From Comamonadaceae bacterium (GTDB lineage Bacteria > Pseudomonadota > Gammaproteobacteria > Burkholderiales > Burkholderiaceae_C), in assembly GCA_027484575.1 (NCBI GenBank), contig JAIXSQ010000004.1:309491-373490 (forward strand): a DNA stretch of 64,000 nt, read 5' to 3'. Positions 1 to 7,397 of the stretch are shown in pieces. Numbering within the stretch: position 1 is the stretch's first letter; every line of letters begins with the position of its first letter. The position numbers were made by a program, and so were the translations under genes. The notes under the pieces are model-generated. The model saw only the letters and a list, made by a program, of their open reading frames with translations. It did no database searches and had not been told where the DNA came from.

Positions 1-461
1 TCGGTCGGCACCACGTTGAAGTCGCCGGCCAGCAGCACCGGATGACCGCAGTCCACCAGGGTGGCCGCATGGGCCTGCAAGCGTGCGAACCAGTCCAGCT
101 TCCATGCGAACTTGGGGCCCGGCTGCGGGTTGCCGTTGGGCAGGTACAGGCAGGCCACCACGACGCCGGCGACCGCGGCCTCCAGGTAGCGCGCCTGGCT
201 GTCTGTGGCGTCGCCGGGCAGCGTGCGCCGGATCTCCACCGGCGTGCCCACGCGGCTGAGGATGGCCACGCCGTTCCACGACGGCTGGCCCTGCCACAGG
301 GCCTCGTAGCCGGTGTCGGCCAGCGCCTGGGCCGGGAAGGCGGACTGGGCCGCCTTGAGCTCCTGCAGGCAGGCCACGTCGGGCTGCTCGCGCGCCAGCC
401 AGTCGCGCAGGTTGTCCAGCCGCCCGCGGATGCCGTTGACGTTGTACGTGGCGATCTTCAT
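1..461 (-). CDS. xthA: Exodeoxyribonuclease III, 5' part (cut by window start)
   Basis: AP endonuclease and 3'-5' exonuclease acting in base excision repair in the cytoplasm. The gene starts at ATG 461 and runs off the left edge, so about 153 residues are visible of a family usually near 260-270. The N-terminus MKIATYNVNGIRGRL is the typical exonuclease III opening. Asn7 and Glu34 (in CLQEL) match the metal and catalytic positions of the E. coli enzyme, and GDFNVVPT at the window edge supplies the catalytic Asp-x-Asn. Upstream the small genes read away from it. The identification is secure; only the C-terminal half, with the last catalytic Asp-His, is unseen. Confidence 0.95.
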   Translation of the reverse strand, partial: MKIATYNVNGIRGRLDNLRDWLAREQPDVACLQELKAAQSAFPAQALADTGYEALWQGQPSWNGVAILSRVGTPVEIRRTLPGDATDSQARYLEAAVAGVVVACLYLPNGNPQPGPKFAWKLDWFARLQAHAATLVDCGHPVLLAGDFNVVPT

Positions 462-588
462 GGCGCGAGACCATGCTGGCGCGCGTGGGCTGCCGCGGCG
501 GTAGGACCGCGCCGCGACGGGCCGGCGTCCGACGCCCGCGCCCACGGGAGAGGTCGAGACTGGGGCGCGACCACCCCCGGAGACCCGC

Positions 589-828
589 ATGCCCGAGACC
601 GATCCCCACGACGACGCGTCCACGCCGGACGCACCCGCCGCCCAGCCCGACCTGCTCGGCGGGGCCGCCACCATCCGGCCCCCTGTGCCGGCGCAGGACC
701 CCCCGCCCGCGGGCGGCAGCGGACGCGACGGCGACGGGCCGCAGGCCGGCGACGGCCAGGCCCGGCCCGGCCGCGACGAGAACCAGGCCGGCTTCCTGCA
801 GGACCCGGACAAGCGCTTCCAGCCCTGA
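589..828 (+). CDS. Small acidic hypothetical protein, 79 aa
   Basis: I do not recognise this protein. It is 79 residues, rich in Asp, Pro, Gly and Ala, with no membrane segment, no signal peptide and no cysteine, so it is probably a disordered cytoplasmic protein. It ends in DPDKRFQP, a more ordered-looking tail than the rest. ATG 589 is preceded by a purine-rich GGAGACCCGC that could serve as ribosome binding site. It lies between the divergent xthA and other tiny genes. Codon third positions are GC-rich as in neighbouring genes, which favours coding, but a chance reading frame in such GC-rich DNA cannot be excluded. Confidence 0.5.
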   Translation: MPETDPHDDASTPDAPAAQPDLLGGAATIRPPVPAQDPPPAGGSGRDGDGPQAGDGQARPGRDENQAGFLQDPDKRFQP

Positions 829-843
829 GCCTGCGCCCGGGCC

Positions 844-1092
844 TCAGCCCCGGCGTGGCCCGCGCTCGCGCCGGAAGGCTTCGGCGCCGCCGCTGCCGCC
901 GCCGTCCGGGAAGTCGTGCGCGTCCAGCCGGTGGCGCCGCCCGCGCAGGGGCTGCTCGACGATGGTGCTGGCGCTGTTCTCGCCATGGTCGGGCCGGGCG
1001 GGCGGCGAGCGCGTGGTGTCGCCGCGGGCGCGGCTGAGGGTGGATCCCGGCGCATCGGCGGGGGACGGGTCGGCGGGGCGTCGCGTGGGCAT
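844..1092 (-). CDS. Small hypothetical protein, 82 aa
   Basis: I do not recognise this protein. From ATG 1092 it gives 82 residues that are charged and hydrophilic (Arg, Asp, Glu, His), with the central segment EQPLRGRRHRLDAHDFPD looking like constrained protein rather than a GC-rich shadow frame. No transmembrane helix, signal peptide or cysteine motif is visible. The frame stays open further upstream to 1239, but that part is a low-complexity Ala/Gly/Arg stretch and I left it out. Its stop is close to the end of the convergent gene at 589-828. Function unknown, and expression is not certain. Confidence 0.4.
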   Translation of the reverse strand: MPTRRPADPSPADAPGSTLSRARGDTTRSPPARPDHGENSASTIVEQPLRGRRHRLDAHDFPDGGGSGGAEAFRRERGPRRG

Positions 1093-1255
1093 GGCGCCAG
1101 CCTGCCTGCGCCGGCCCCGCGCCGCGGTCGGCGCAGGCAATCCGACGGCGTAGGCGGCGTGCGCGCCCCCCGGGCCGCAGATGCGCCGGCGGCCTACGCC
1201 GGCGGCCGGCGCCGCATGGCGCAATGCAGGCCCGACCACTCACCGCCACCACCGC

Positions 1256-1426
1256 ATGGGCAAGTCCATCGTCACCGAGGCCGACCGCCGGCGCAGCCCG
1301 CAGCCCGCGGCCAGCGCCACCTACACGCCGCCCAGGTCCCGCCAGGGGCAGAAGAGCAGCCAGGAACGCGGCACCGCGACCCGCAACAAGAAGAACCCGG
1401 GCAAGCGCCCGCACCAGGGCGGCTGA
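1256..1426 (+). CDS. Small basic hypothetical protein, 56 aa
   Basis: Unrecognised 56-residue protein, strongly basic (many Arg and Lys) and rich in Ser, Gln and Pro, ending NKKNPGKRPHQGG. The composition suggests a disordered nucleic-acid-binding or ribosome-associated peptide, but that is inference from charge only. I chose ATG 1256 because the sequence becomes protein-like from MGKSIVTEADRRR; the frame is open back to 1181 with low-complexity sequence. The next gene starts 20 bp downstream, so the two could be co-transcribed. Confidence 0.45.
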   Translation: MGKSIVTEADRRRSPQPAASATYTPPRSRQGQKSSQERGTATRNKKNPGKRPHQGG

Positions 1427-1446
1427 GGCCGCGCAGGAGCCCACCG

Positions 1447-1686
1447 ATGAAGCTCGACATCTACAGGCGCCCCGAGCCGGGCGGCAAGCTCTCCTACCTC
1501 GTGGTGCCCACGGGCGAGGCGATCCCGCACGAAGCCGAGAACAGCGACTGGCAGTCGGTCGCCCGCGACCAGGACCTGGACGCCACGCGGCTGCACGTGC
1601 AGCACCACATCGAGGATCCCGAGGCACAGCTGCGTGAGAAGGGTTACGCGATCACCAGCGTGACCCAGCAGGTCACCTCCGGCTGA
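1447..1686 (+). CDS. Hypothetical protein, DUF6139-like, 79 aa
   Basis: A 79-residue protein opening MKLDIYRRPEPGGKLSYLVV and ending in a Gln/Thr-rich tail. I recall similar small proteins in Burkholderiales listed under DUF6139, though I cannot verify the family here. The balanced composition, with alternating hydrophobic residues in the first 35 positions and a charged helix-like second half, argues for a folded soluble protein. ATG 1447 has a good ribosome binding site (CAGGAG, about 6 bp upstream). It sits just upstream of the nuclease-helicase gene but probably belongs to the same small-gene cluster. Function unknown. Confidence 0.65.
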   Translation: MKLDIYRRPEPGGKLSYLVVPTGEAIPHEAENSDWQSVARDQDLDATRLHVQHHIEDPEAQLREKGYAITSVTQQVTSG

Positions 1687-1709
1687 GCCGCGGCGCAGGG
1701 GGCGGCCGC

Positions 1710-1722
1710 TACCATCGCGGCC
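1710..1722 (+). promoter_or_regulatory. Putative -10 element just upstream of the start (leaderless type)
   Basis: TACCAT at 1710-1715 lies seven bases before ATG 1723, with CGCGGCC between and no ribosome binding site. A transcript from this element would begin at or next to the start codon. No convincing -35 is seen. The same arrangement recurs at five other genes in the window. Confidence 0.35.
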
Positions 1723-4080
1723 ATGCCCTACACGGTGGCCGTGCGTGCCCTGTGCGAGTTCACCGCCAAGGCCGGCGACCTCGACCTGCGCTTTTCCCCC
1801 TCCCCCACCGCCCGCGAAGGCCTGGCCGGCCACGCGGCGGTGCAGGCTGCGCGCGGCCCGGGCTACGAGGCCGAGGTTCCGCTGGAAGGGCGGTTCGAGG
1901 ACCTGCGCGTGCGCGGCCGCGCCGACGGCTGGGATCCCGCCCGCCGGCGGCTGGAGGAGATCAAGACCCACCGCGGCGACCTGGCCCGGCAGCCGGCCAA
2001 CCACCGGGCCCTGCACTGGGCGCAGGCCCGGGTGTACGGCTGGCTGCTGTGCGAGGCGCACGGCCTGGAGCGGCTGACGCTGGCCCTGGTCTACCTCGAC
2101 GTGGCCAGCGGCCGCGAGACGGTGCTCGAGGAAGAGCGCACCCGCGGGGAACTGCAGGCCGAGTTCGCGGCGCACTGCGGCCGCTTCCTGGCCTGGGCCA
2201 GGCGCGAGCAGGCCCACCGCGCGGCCCGCGACGCCGCGCTGCAGGGCCTGGCCTTCCCGCATGCCGGCTGGCGTGGTGGGCAGCGGGCGCTGGCCGAGGC
2301 GGCCTACAAGGCCGCGGTGCAGCGACGCCACCTGCTGGCGCAGGCGCCCACCGGCATCGGCAAGACGGTGGGCACGCTGTTCCCGCTGCTCAAGGCCGCG
2401 CCCGCACAGGGCCTGGACAAGCTGGTCTTCCTCACAGCCCGCACGCCGGGCCGCCAGCTCGCGCTCGATGCGCTGCACACCCTGCAGGCCTCGGCCCCGG
2501 GGCTGCCCCTGCGGGTGCTGGAGCTGAGCGCGCGCGAGAAGGCCTGCGAGCACCCCGACAAGGCCTGCCACGGCGACAGCTGCCCGCTGGCGCGCGGCTT
2601 CTACGACCGGCTGCCGGCCGCGCGCGCGGCGGCGCTGGACGACGGGCGGCTGCTGGGCACCGAGGCCCTGCGGGGGATCGCGCTGGCGCAGGGCGTGTGC
2701 CCCTACTGGCTGGCGCAGGAACTGGTGCGCTGGGCCGACGTGGTGGTGGGCGACTACAACCACCAGTTCGACGGCAACGGCCTGCTGCACCTGCTGGCGC
2801 AGGAGCAGGGCTGGAAGGTGGCGCTGCTGGTGGACGAGGCGCACAACCTGCCCGAGCGCGCCCGCGCGATGGCCAGCGCGGCGCTGGACCTGCAGGCACT
2901 GCGCGACGCCCGGCGCGGCGCGCCCGCGCCGGTGCAGCGGGCGCTCGACCGCCTGCGCCGCGCCTGGTCGGCGCTGCCCGCCGACCCCGCCCAGCCGGTG
3001 CGGCTGCTGCAGGAGCTGCCCGGCGAGTGGGTGGCGGCGCTGCAGCGCGCCAGCGCCACGCTGGGCGAGCACCTGGAGCAGGTGCTGGCCGAGCCGCCGG
3101 GCGCGCTGCTGCAGTTCCACTTCGACCTGCTCGCCTTCCTGCGCCTGGCCGAGACCTTCGGCAGCCATTCGGTGCTCGAGGTCGCGGTGCGGCCGGGGCC
3201 GCGCGGCCCCGAGGCCGCGCCCGCCATCCGCAACCTGGTGCCCGCGCCCTTCCTGCGACCGCGCTGGGCGGCCGTGCACGTGGCCGTGCTGTTCTCGGCC
3301 ACGCTGGCGCCGGCCGGCTACTACCGCGACATCCTCGGCCTGCCGGACGACACCGTGTGGGTCGACGTGGACTCCCCCTTCGAGGCGGCGCAGCTGCAGG
3401 TGCGGCTGGTGCGCAGCATCTCCACCCGCTGGGCCGACCGCGAGCGGTCGCTGCAGCCGGTGGCCGACCTGCTCGCACGCGCATGGGGCGAACGGCCGGG
3501 CAACTGGCTGGCCTTCTTCAGCAGCTTCGACTACCTGCGGCGCGTGGCCGCGGTGCTGCGCGCGCGCCATCCGCAGCTGCCGCTGCTGGAGCAGCAGCCC
3601 GCGATGCCCGAGGCCCAGCGCCGCGCCTTCCTCGACGGCTTCCGGCCCGGTGGCCAGTGCCTGGGCCTGGCCGTGCTGGGCGGCGCGTTCGGCGAGGGCA
3701 TCGACCTGCCGGGCGACCGGCTGGTGGGCGCCTTCGTGGCGACGCTGGGCCTGCCGCAGGTCAACCCGCTGAACGAGGAACTGCGGCGCCGCCTGGACCA
3801 GGCCTTCGGCGCCGGCTGGGACTACGCCTACCTGTACCCGGGGCTGCGCAAGGTGGTGCAGGCGGCCGGCCGGGTGATCCGCACCCGCGAGGACCGCGGC
3901 ACCGTGGTGCTGGTGGACGACCGCTACGGGCGGCCCGAGGTGCGCGCCCTGCTGCCCGGCTGGTGGCGCATCGAGGGCGAGGACCCTGCCGGCGCGGGCG
4001 CGCCGGGCCCACCTAGCCGGCCGGCGCGTCGAGCACCGCGCGCACGGCGCGTGCCACCGCCTGCACGTCGACCGGCTTGA
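1723..4080 (+). CDS. Nuclease-helicase fusion: PD-(D/E)XK domain plus XPD/DinG-type DNA helicase
   Basis: A 785-residue superfamily 2 helicase of the Rad3/XPD/DinG class, expected to unwind DNA 5'-3' with ATP. The N-terminal 120 or so residues carry a RecB/Cas4-like nuclease signature: Asp68, the Glu-Ile-Lys triad at 79-81 and Gln101-xxx-Tyr105. The helicase part has Walker A APTGIGKT (208-215) and a DEAH box at 371-374. Four cysteines at 275, 282, 287 and 326 fit the iron-sulfur cluster of XPD-type helicases. The last 68 bp overlap the 3' end of the convergent kinase gene. The role is probably DNA repair or nucleic-acid processing; the substrate is unknown. The helicase call is firm, the nuclease call rests on motif spacing. 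Confidence 0.88.
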   Translation: MPYTVAVRALCEFTAKAGDLDLRFSPSPTAREGLAGHAAVQAARGPGYEAEVPLEGRFEDLRVRGRADGWDPARRRLEEIKTHRGDLARQPANHRALHWAQARVYGWLLCEAHGLERLTLALVYLDVASGRETVLEEERTRGELQAEFAAHCGRFLAWARREQAHRAARDAALQGLAFPHAGWRGGQRALAEAAYKAAVQRRHLLAQAPTGIGKTVGTLFPLLKAAPAQGLDKLVFLTARTPGRQLALDALHTLQASAPGLPLRVLELSAREKACEHPDKACHGDSCPLARGFYDRLPAARAAALDDGRLLGTEALRGIALAQGVCPYWLAQELVRWADVVVGDYNHQFDGNGLLHLLAQEQGWKVALLVDEAHNLPERARAMASAALDLQALRDARRGAPAPVQRALDRLRRAWSALPADPAQPVRLLQELPGEWVAALQRASATLGEHLEQVLAEPPGALLQFHFDLLAFLRLAETFGSHSVLEVAVRPGPRGPEAAPAIRNLVPAPFLRPRWAAVHVAVLFSATLAPAGYYRDILGLPDDTVWVDVDSPFEAAQLQVRLVRSISTRWADRERSLQPVADLLARAWGERPGNWLAFFSSFDYLRRVAAVLRARHPQLPLLEQQPAMPEAQRRAFLDGFRPGGQCLGLAVLGGAFGEGIDLPGDRLVGAFVATLGLPQVNPLNEELRRRLDQAFGAGWDYAYLYPGLRKVVQAAGRVIRTREDRGTVVLVDDRYGRPEVRALLPGWWRIEGEDPAGAGAPGPPSRPARRAPRARRVPPPARRPA

Positions 4081-6091
4081 CCAGGTGGGCCGCGAAGCCG
4101 GCGGCGCGCGTGCGCGCGCGGTCCTGCGACGAACCGAAGGCCGACACCGCGATCGCCGGCAGCCCGCTGCCGTCGGCGCGCAGCCCGAGCAGCAACTCGA
4201 CCCCGCCGGGCCCCGCGCCCAGGTCGAGGTCGGTGACCAGCAGGTCGTGGCCCCCGGCGCGCAGCGCGGCACGGGCGCCGGCGTGGTCGGCCGCCAGCGT
4301 CACCCGCGCGCCGGCCTCCTGCAGGCCGGCCTGCATGGCCGCACCAACCGTGGGCTCGTCCTCGACGTACAGCAGCGCCACGCCGTCCAGCCGGACGGAC
4401 GGCGGCTCGGTCGCCGCGGGGCGGGCCATCGCCGCGCCCGTGGCCAGGGGCAGCTCGACGAAGAAGGTGCTGCCCTGCCCCCGGCCGGGGCTGCGCACCC
4501 ACAGCGTGCCGCCGAAGGCCTGCACCAGGTTCTGCACGATGGCCAGCCCCAGGCCCAGGCCCTTGTGGCCGTGCGCCCGCGCGGAGCCCTGCGCGAACGG
4601 CTGGAAGATGCGCACGATCTCCTCGGGCCCCAGGCCGGCGCCCTCGTCCTGCACGGCGAGCCGCCAGCGGCCGCCGGGCAGCACGCTGGCCGCGAGCGTG
4701 ATGCGGCCGCCGTCGGCGGAGAACCGGATCGCGTTGTCCAGCAGGTTGGCATAGACCTGCTCCAGCCGCGCCGGGTCGGCCTCGATGCGTGCGCGGCCGG
4801 CCTCGATCCCGGAGGCGTCGACCACGATGCCGCGGGCCGCCGCCTGTTCGCGCCACAGGTCCAGCCGGGCCAGCAGGGGGGCCACGGGATCGAGCAGCTC
4901 GGGGGCGATGTGCAGCTTGCCGCTGAGGATGCGCGAGACGTCCAGCAGGTCGGAGATCAGGCGCGACTGCAGCCGCGTGCTCTGCGCCAGCCGCTCGACG
5001 AAGGTGCGGGCCTGCTCGGGCATGCCGGGGATGCGGCGCAGCACCTCGGCCGAGCTCACCGCCACCTGCAGCGGCGATCTCAGCTCGTGCGACACCTGCG
5101 CCAGGAAGCGGTCCTTGGTGTGGTTGGCCTGCTCGGCCGCCTCGAGCGCCTCGGCGCGCTCCTGCTCGACCTCGCGCTGGCGGGTGATGTCCTGCACCGT
5201 GCCGCCCACCAGCGGCGGCTGGCCCTGGCGGGCGATGGGAAAGTAGCTGGCCAGCCGGTGCACGGGGCGGCCGTCGCGGCCCACGTGCGACAGCTCCACG
5301 TTCTCGCGCGCGTCGCCGCCGTCGCGCACGGAGCGCACCAGCTGGGCGACCTGCGGGTCCACGTGGTGCAGCACGTCCTGCAGCCGCCGGCCGGCGTGGT
5401 CGGCGGCGGGCAGGCCGTTCATCTCGGCCAGCCGGCGGTTGATGCGCACGAAGCGCAGGTCCTCGTCGAACACCACCATGCCCAGCGGCGCGGCTTCGAA
5501 GAAGCGGTCGAGCACCGCCGCGGCTTCCTGTGCCTGCCGTGCGGTGCGCCCCACCAGCGCCTGCAGCTCGGACTGGGCGGCGCGCAGTTCGGCCTCGACC
5601 TGGCGGCGCGTGGCCACCTCGCGCTGCAGCGCCTCGTTGGCCTGCCGCAGCTGCGCCGACGAGGGCAGCGCCAGCACCTGCGGCAGCAGCCGGATCAGCA
5701 CCGCCGCCGTGCCCAGCGAGGCCACCGCGGTGAAGGCCTTCACGATGCCCGAGTACCAGTACACGGGCTGGTACAGCGTCCAGACCTCCATGCCGTGCGT
5801 GATGCCGCAGGAGACGATGAAGGCCGCGAACAGCAGGCCGATCCAGCCGAACGGGATGTCGCGGCGGCGCCGGGCCACCTGCCACAGCGCCAGCGGGATC
5901 ACCAGGTAGGCCACCGAGATCGCCGCATCGCTCAGCAGGTGCAGCCACAGCAGCGGTTGCGACCCGGTGATGCAGAACGCGTGCGGGAGCAGCTGCGCGC
6001 CCAGCTGCGCCTGTGCCCAACCCGCGAGGCCGCCCAGCGCCAGCAGCATCCCGCCGCCGGCTGCCGCCACCTGCCAACGCTGCGTTGCCAT
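4013..6091 (-). CDS. Hybrid sensor histidine kinase with ethylene-receptor-like membrane sensor
   Basis: A 692-residue hybrid kinase. The N-terminus has three to four membrane segments (about 10-30, 50-72, 82-105, 112-140) resembling the plant ETR1 sensor. Asp55, Tyr62, Ile65, Pro66, Ile92, Cys95 and His99 match the spacing of the ETR1 ethylene and copper site residue for residue. A coiled coil (145-190), a PAS domain (about 192-305), HisKA with phospho-acceptor His335 in SHELRSP, and an ATPase domain (N-box Asn453, DEGAG 482-486, GLGLG 511-515) follow. A receiver domain begins near 570 with Asp578, phospho-acceptor Asp621 and Lys672. No dedicated regulator gene lies beside it, so its output is unknown. 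It probably passes phosphate from His335 to Asp621. Ligand binding is inference. Confidence 0.92.
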   Translation of the reverse strand: MATQRWQVAAAGGGMLLALGGLAGWAQAQLGAQLLPHAFCITGSQPLLWLHLLSDAAISVAYLVIPLALWQVARRRRDIPFGWIGLLFAAFIVSCGITHGMEVWTLYQPVYWYSGIVKAFTAVASLGTAAVLIRLLPQVLALPSSAQLRQANEALQREVATRRQVEAELRAAQSELQALVGRTARQAQEAAAVLDRFFEAAPLGMVVFDEDLRFVRINRRLAEMNGLPAADHAGRRLQDVLHHVDPQVAQLVRSVRDGGDARENVELSHVGRDGRPVHRLASYFPIARQGQPPLVGGTVQDITRQREVEQERAEALEAAEQANHTKDRFLAQVSHELRSPLQVAVSSAEVLRRIPGMPEQARTFVERLAQSTRLQSRLISDLLDVSRILSGKLHIAPELLDPVAPLLARLDLWREQAAARGIVVDASGIEAGRARIEADPARLEQVYANLLDNAIRFSADGGRITLAASVLPGGRWRLAVQDEGAGLGPEEIVRIFQPFAQGSARAHGHKGLGLGLAIVQNLVQAFGGTLWVRSPGRGQGSTFFVELPLATGAAMARPAATEPPSVRLDGVALLYVEDEPTVGAAMQAGLQEAGARVTLAADHAGARAALRAGGHDLLVTDLDLGAGPGGVELLLGLRADGSGLPAIAVSAFGSSQDRARTRAAGFAAHLVKPVDVQAVARAVRAVLDAPAG

Positions 6092-6221
6092 CGGGACCTC
6101 TCACTCGGTTCGGAAACGGCCCATTCTGGAGCAAGGCGCGCATGCGCCGGCGTCCTACAGGCCGGCTGGTGCGGGCGGGCCACCATCGCGGCTCAGCCGT
6201 CCGCCAGCCGCCGCAACCGCC

Positions 6222-7076
6222 ATGCCCGCGCCCGCCGTCCCCGCCTGCCTGCCCTGCCCCACCCTCGCCCTGCGCCGCCCCGGTGGCCCCGACCCGGCGC
6301 GGCGCGCGCTCACGGCCCTGCTGGCCAGCGTGGGGCTGGGCGCGCACCGCACGCCGCGGGCTACGCCGCAGCGGCTGGGCGTGGTCCTGCTGCACGGCAT
6401 CGGCGCCGACGGATCCTCGATGCAGGCGCTGGCCGGGCGCCTGCGCGCCGCGGGCTGGGACGTGCGCACGCCCGACATGCCGTGGTCGCAGGCCGGCGCC
6501 TTCGCCGAGCCGGTCGGGGCGGCCGAGGCGCGGGTGCTGCAGGAGCTCGCCGCCCTGCGGCAGGCCGGCGCCCAGCGGCTGGTCCTGGCCGGCTTCAGCC
6601 TGGGCGGCTTCTTCGCCGCCCACATGGCGGGCCGCACCGCCGTCGACGCGCTGGTGGCGATCGCGCCGAACGGCGGCGCCGACATGAAGCGGCTGGACGA
6701 CCAGCTCGAGCGCGCCCGCGCGCTGGTGGCCGCCGGCCGGGGGCAGGAGCGCACCACGCTGATGGACGCCGACGTGGTGGGTGACGGCCGCTCGCCGCTG
6801 GTGGGCACGCGCGCGGCCACCTACCTGGAGTGGTACGACCCGCGCGGCGTGATGAACTGGAACGGCGTCTGGCAGCGCCTGCGCCCGGGCACGCCGGTGC
6901 TGCTGGTGGTGCCGCGCCGCGACCTGGCCAACCTGCGCGAGCGCAAGGACGCGTTGTGGGAAGGGCTGCCGCCGCATCCCGCGCACCGGCTGTACCAGCC
7001 CTGGACCGACCACCTGGGCGCACCGCAGGCCTCGGCCGGCGAGACCGTGCAGTGGCTGCAGCGGCTGTTCGGCTGA
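6222..7076 (+). CDS. Alpha/beta hydrolase, 284 aa
   Basis: A cytoplasmic alpha/beta-fold hydrolase. The core starts near residue 50 with GVVLLHGIGADGSSM (HG oxyanion turn) and carries the nucleophile elbow GFSLGG. The family acid would lie in the LLVVPRRDLANL region, and His in WTDHLG near the end is a plausible catalytic base. There is no signal peptide or membrane segment. I chose ATG 6222 because an in-frame extension back to 5967 runs antisense through the kinase start region. It is divergent from the kinase gene at 6091. The substrate cannot be deduced; esterase or dienelactone-hydrolase-like activities are possible. Confidence 0.75.
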   Translation: MPAPAVPACLPCPTLALRRPGGPDPARRALTALLASVGLGAHRTPRATPQRLGVVLLHGIGADGSSMQALAGRLRAAGWDVRTPDMPWSQAGAFAEPVGAAEARVLQELAALRQAGAQRLVLAGFSLGGFFAAHMAGRTAVDALVAIAPNGGADMKRLDDQLERARALVAAGRGQERTTLMDADVVGDGRSPLVGTRAATYLEWYDPRGVMNWNGVWQRLRPGTPVLLVVPRRDLANLRERKDALWEGLPPHPAHRLYQPWTDHLGAPQASAGETVQWLQRLFG

Positions 7077-7174
7077 CAGCGCGGCCGGCCCTCCCCCACG
7101 CGCGGGCGGCGTCCCGCCCGGCAGTGCGGCCGGTGCGGCCGGCGCACGGTGGAGCCCTTCACCAGGAGCACGCG

Positions 7175-7360
7175 ATGAACGAACACCAGACCAAGGGCAA
7201 GCTCAAGGACGTGGCCGGCAAGGCCCAGTCCTCCGTCGGCCGGGCGACCGGCGACCGCGACATGGAAGCGCGCGGCCAGGCCCGCCAGGGCGAAGGCAAG
7301 GTCCAGAAGAAGTTGGGCGACGTCAAGCAGGGGCTCAAGACCCTCGTGCGCAAGCCCTGA
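7175..7360 (+). CDS. CsbD-like stress protein, 61 aa
   Basis: A 61-residue hydrophilic protein with the CsbD pattern of Lys/Gly/Asp repeats: NEHQTKGKLKDVAGKAQ, then GRATGDRDMEARGQARQGEGK. Family members are abundant, heat-soluble and induced by stress or stationary phase in many bacteria, but their biochemical function is unknown. ATG 7175 follows the ribosome binding site CCAGGAG. It stands alone about 100 bp after the hydrolase gene and converges on the DUF2868-type gene. Regulation was not visible. Confidence 0.85.
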   Translation: MNEHQTKGKLKDVAGKAQSSVGRATGDRDMEARGQARQGEGKVQKKLGDVKQGLKTLVRKP

Positions 7361-7397
7361 GGCCACGCGCGCCGCCTGCGCCCGCCGCAGCGGCGCG

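Noticed and set aside
1321..4272. A 983-residue minus-strand open frame
   Set aside because: Antisense to the nuclease-helicase gene, whose motifs are unmistakable on the plus strand.
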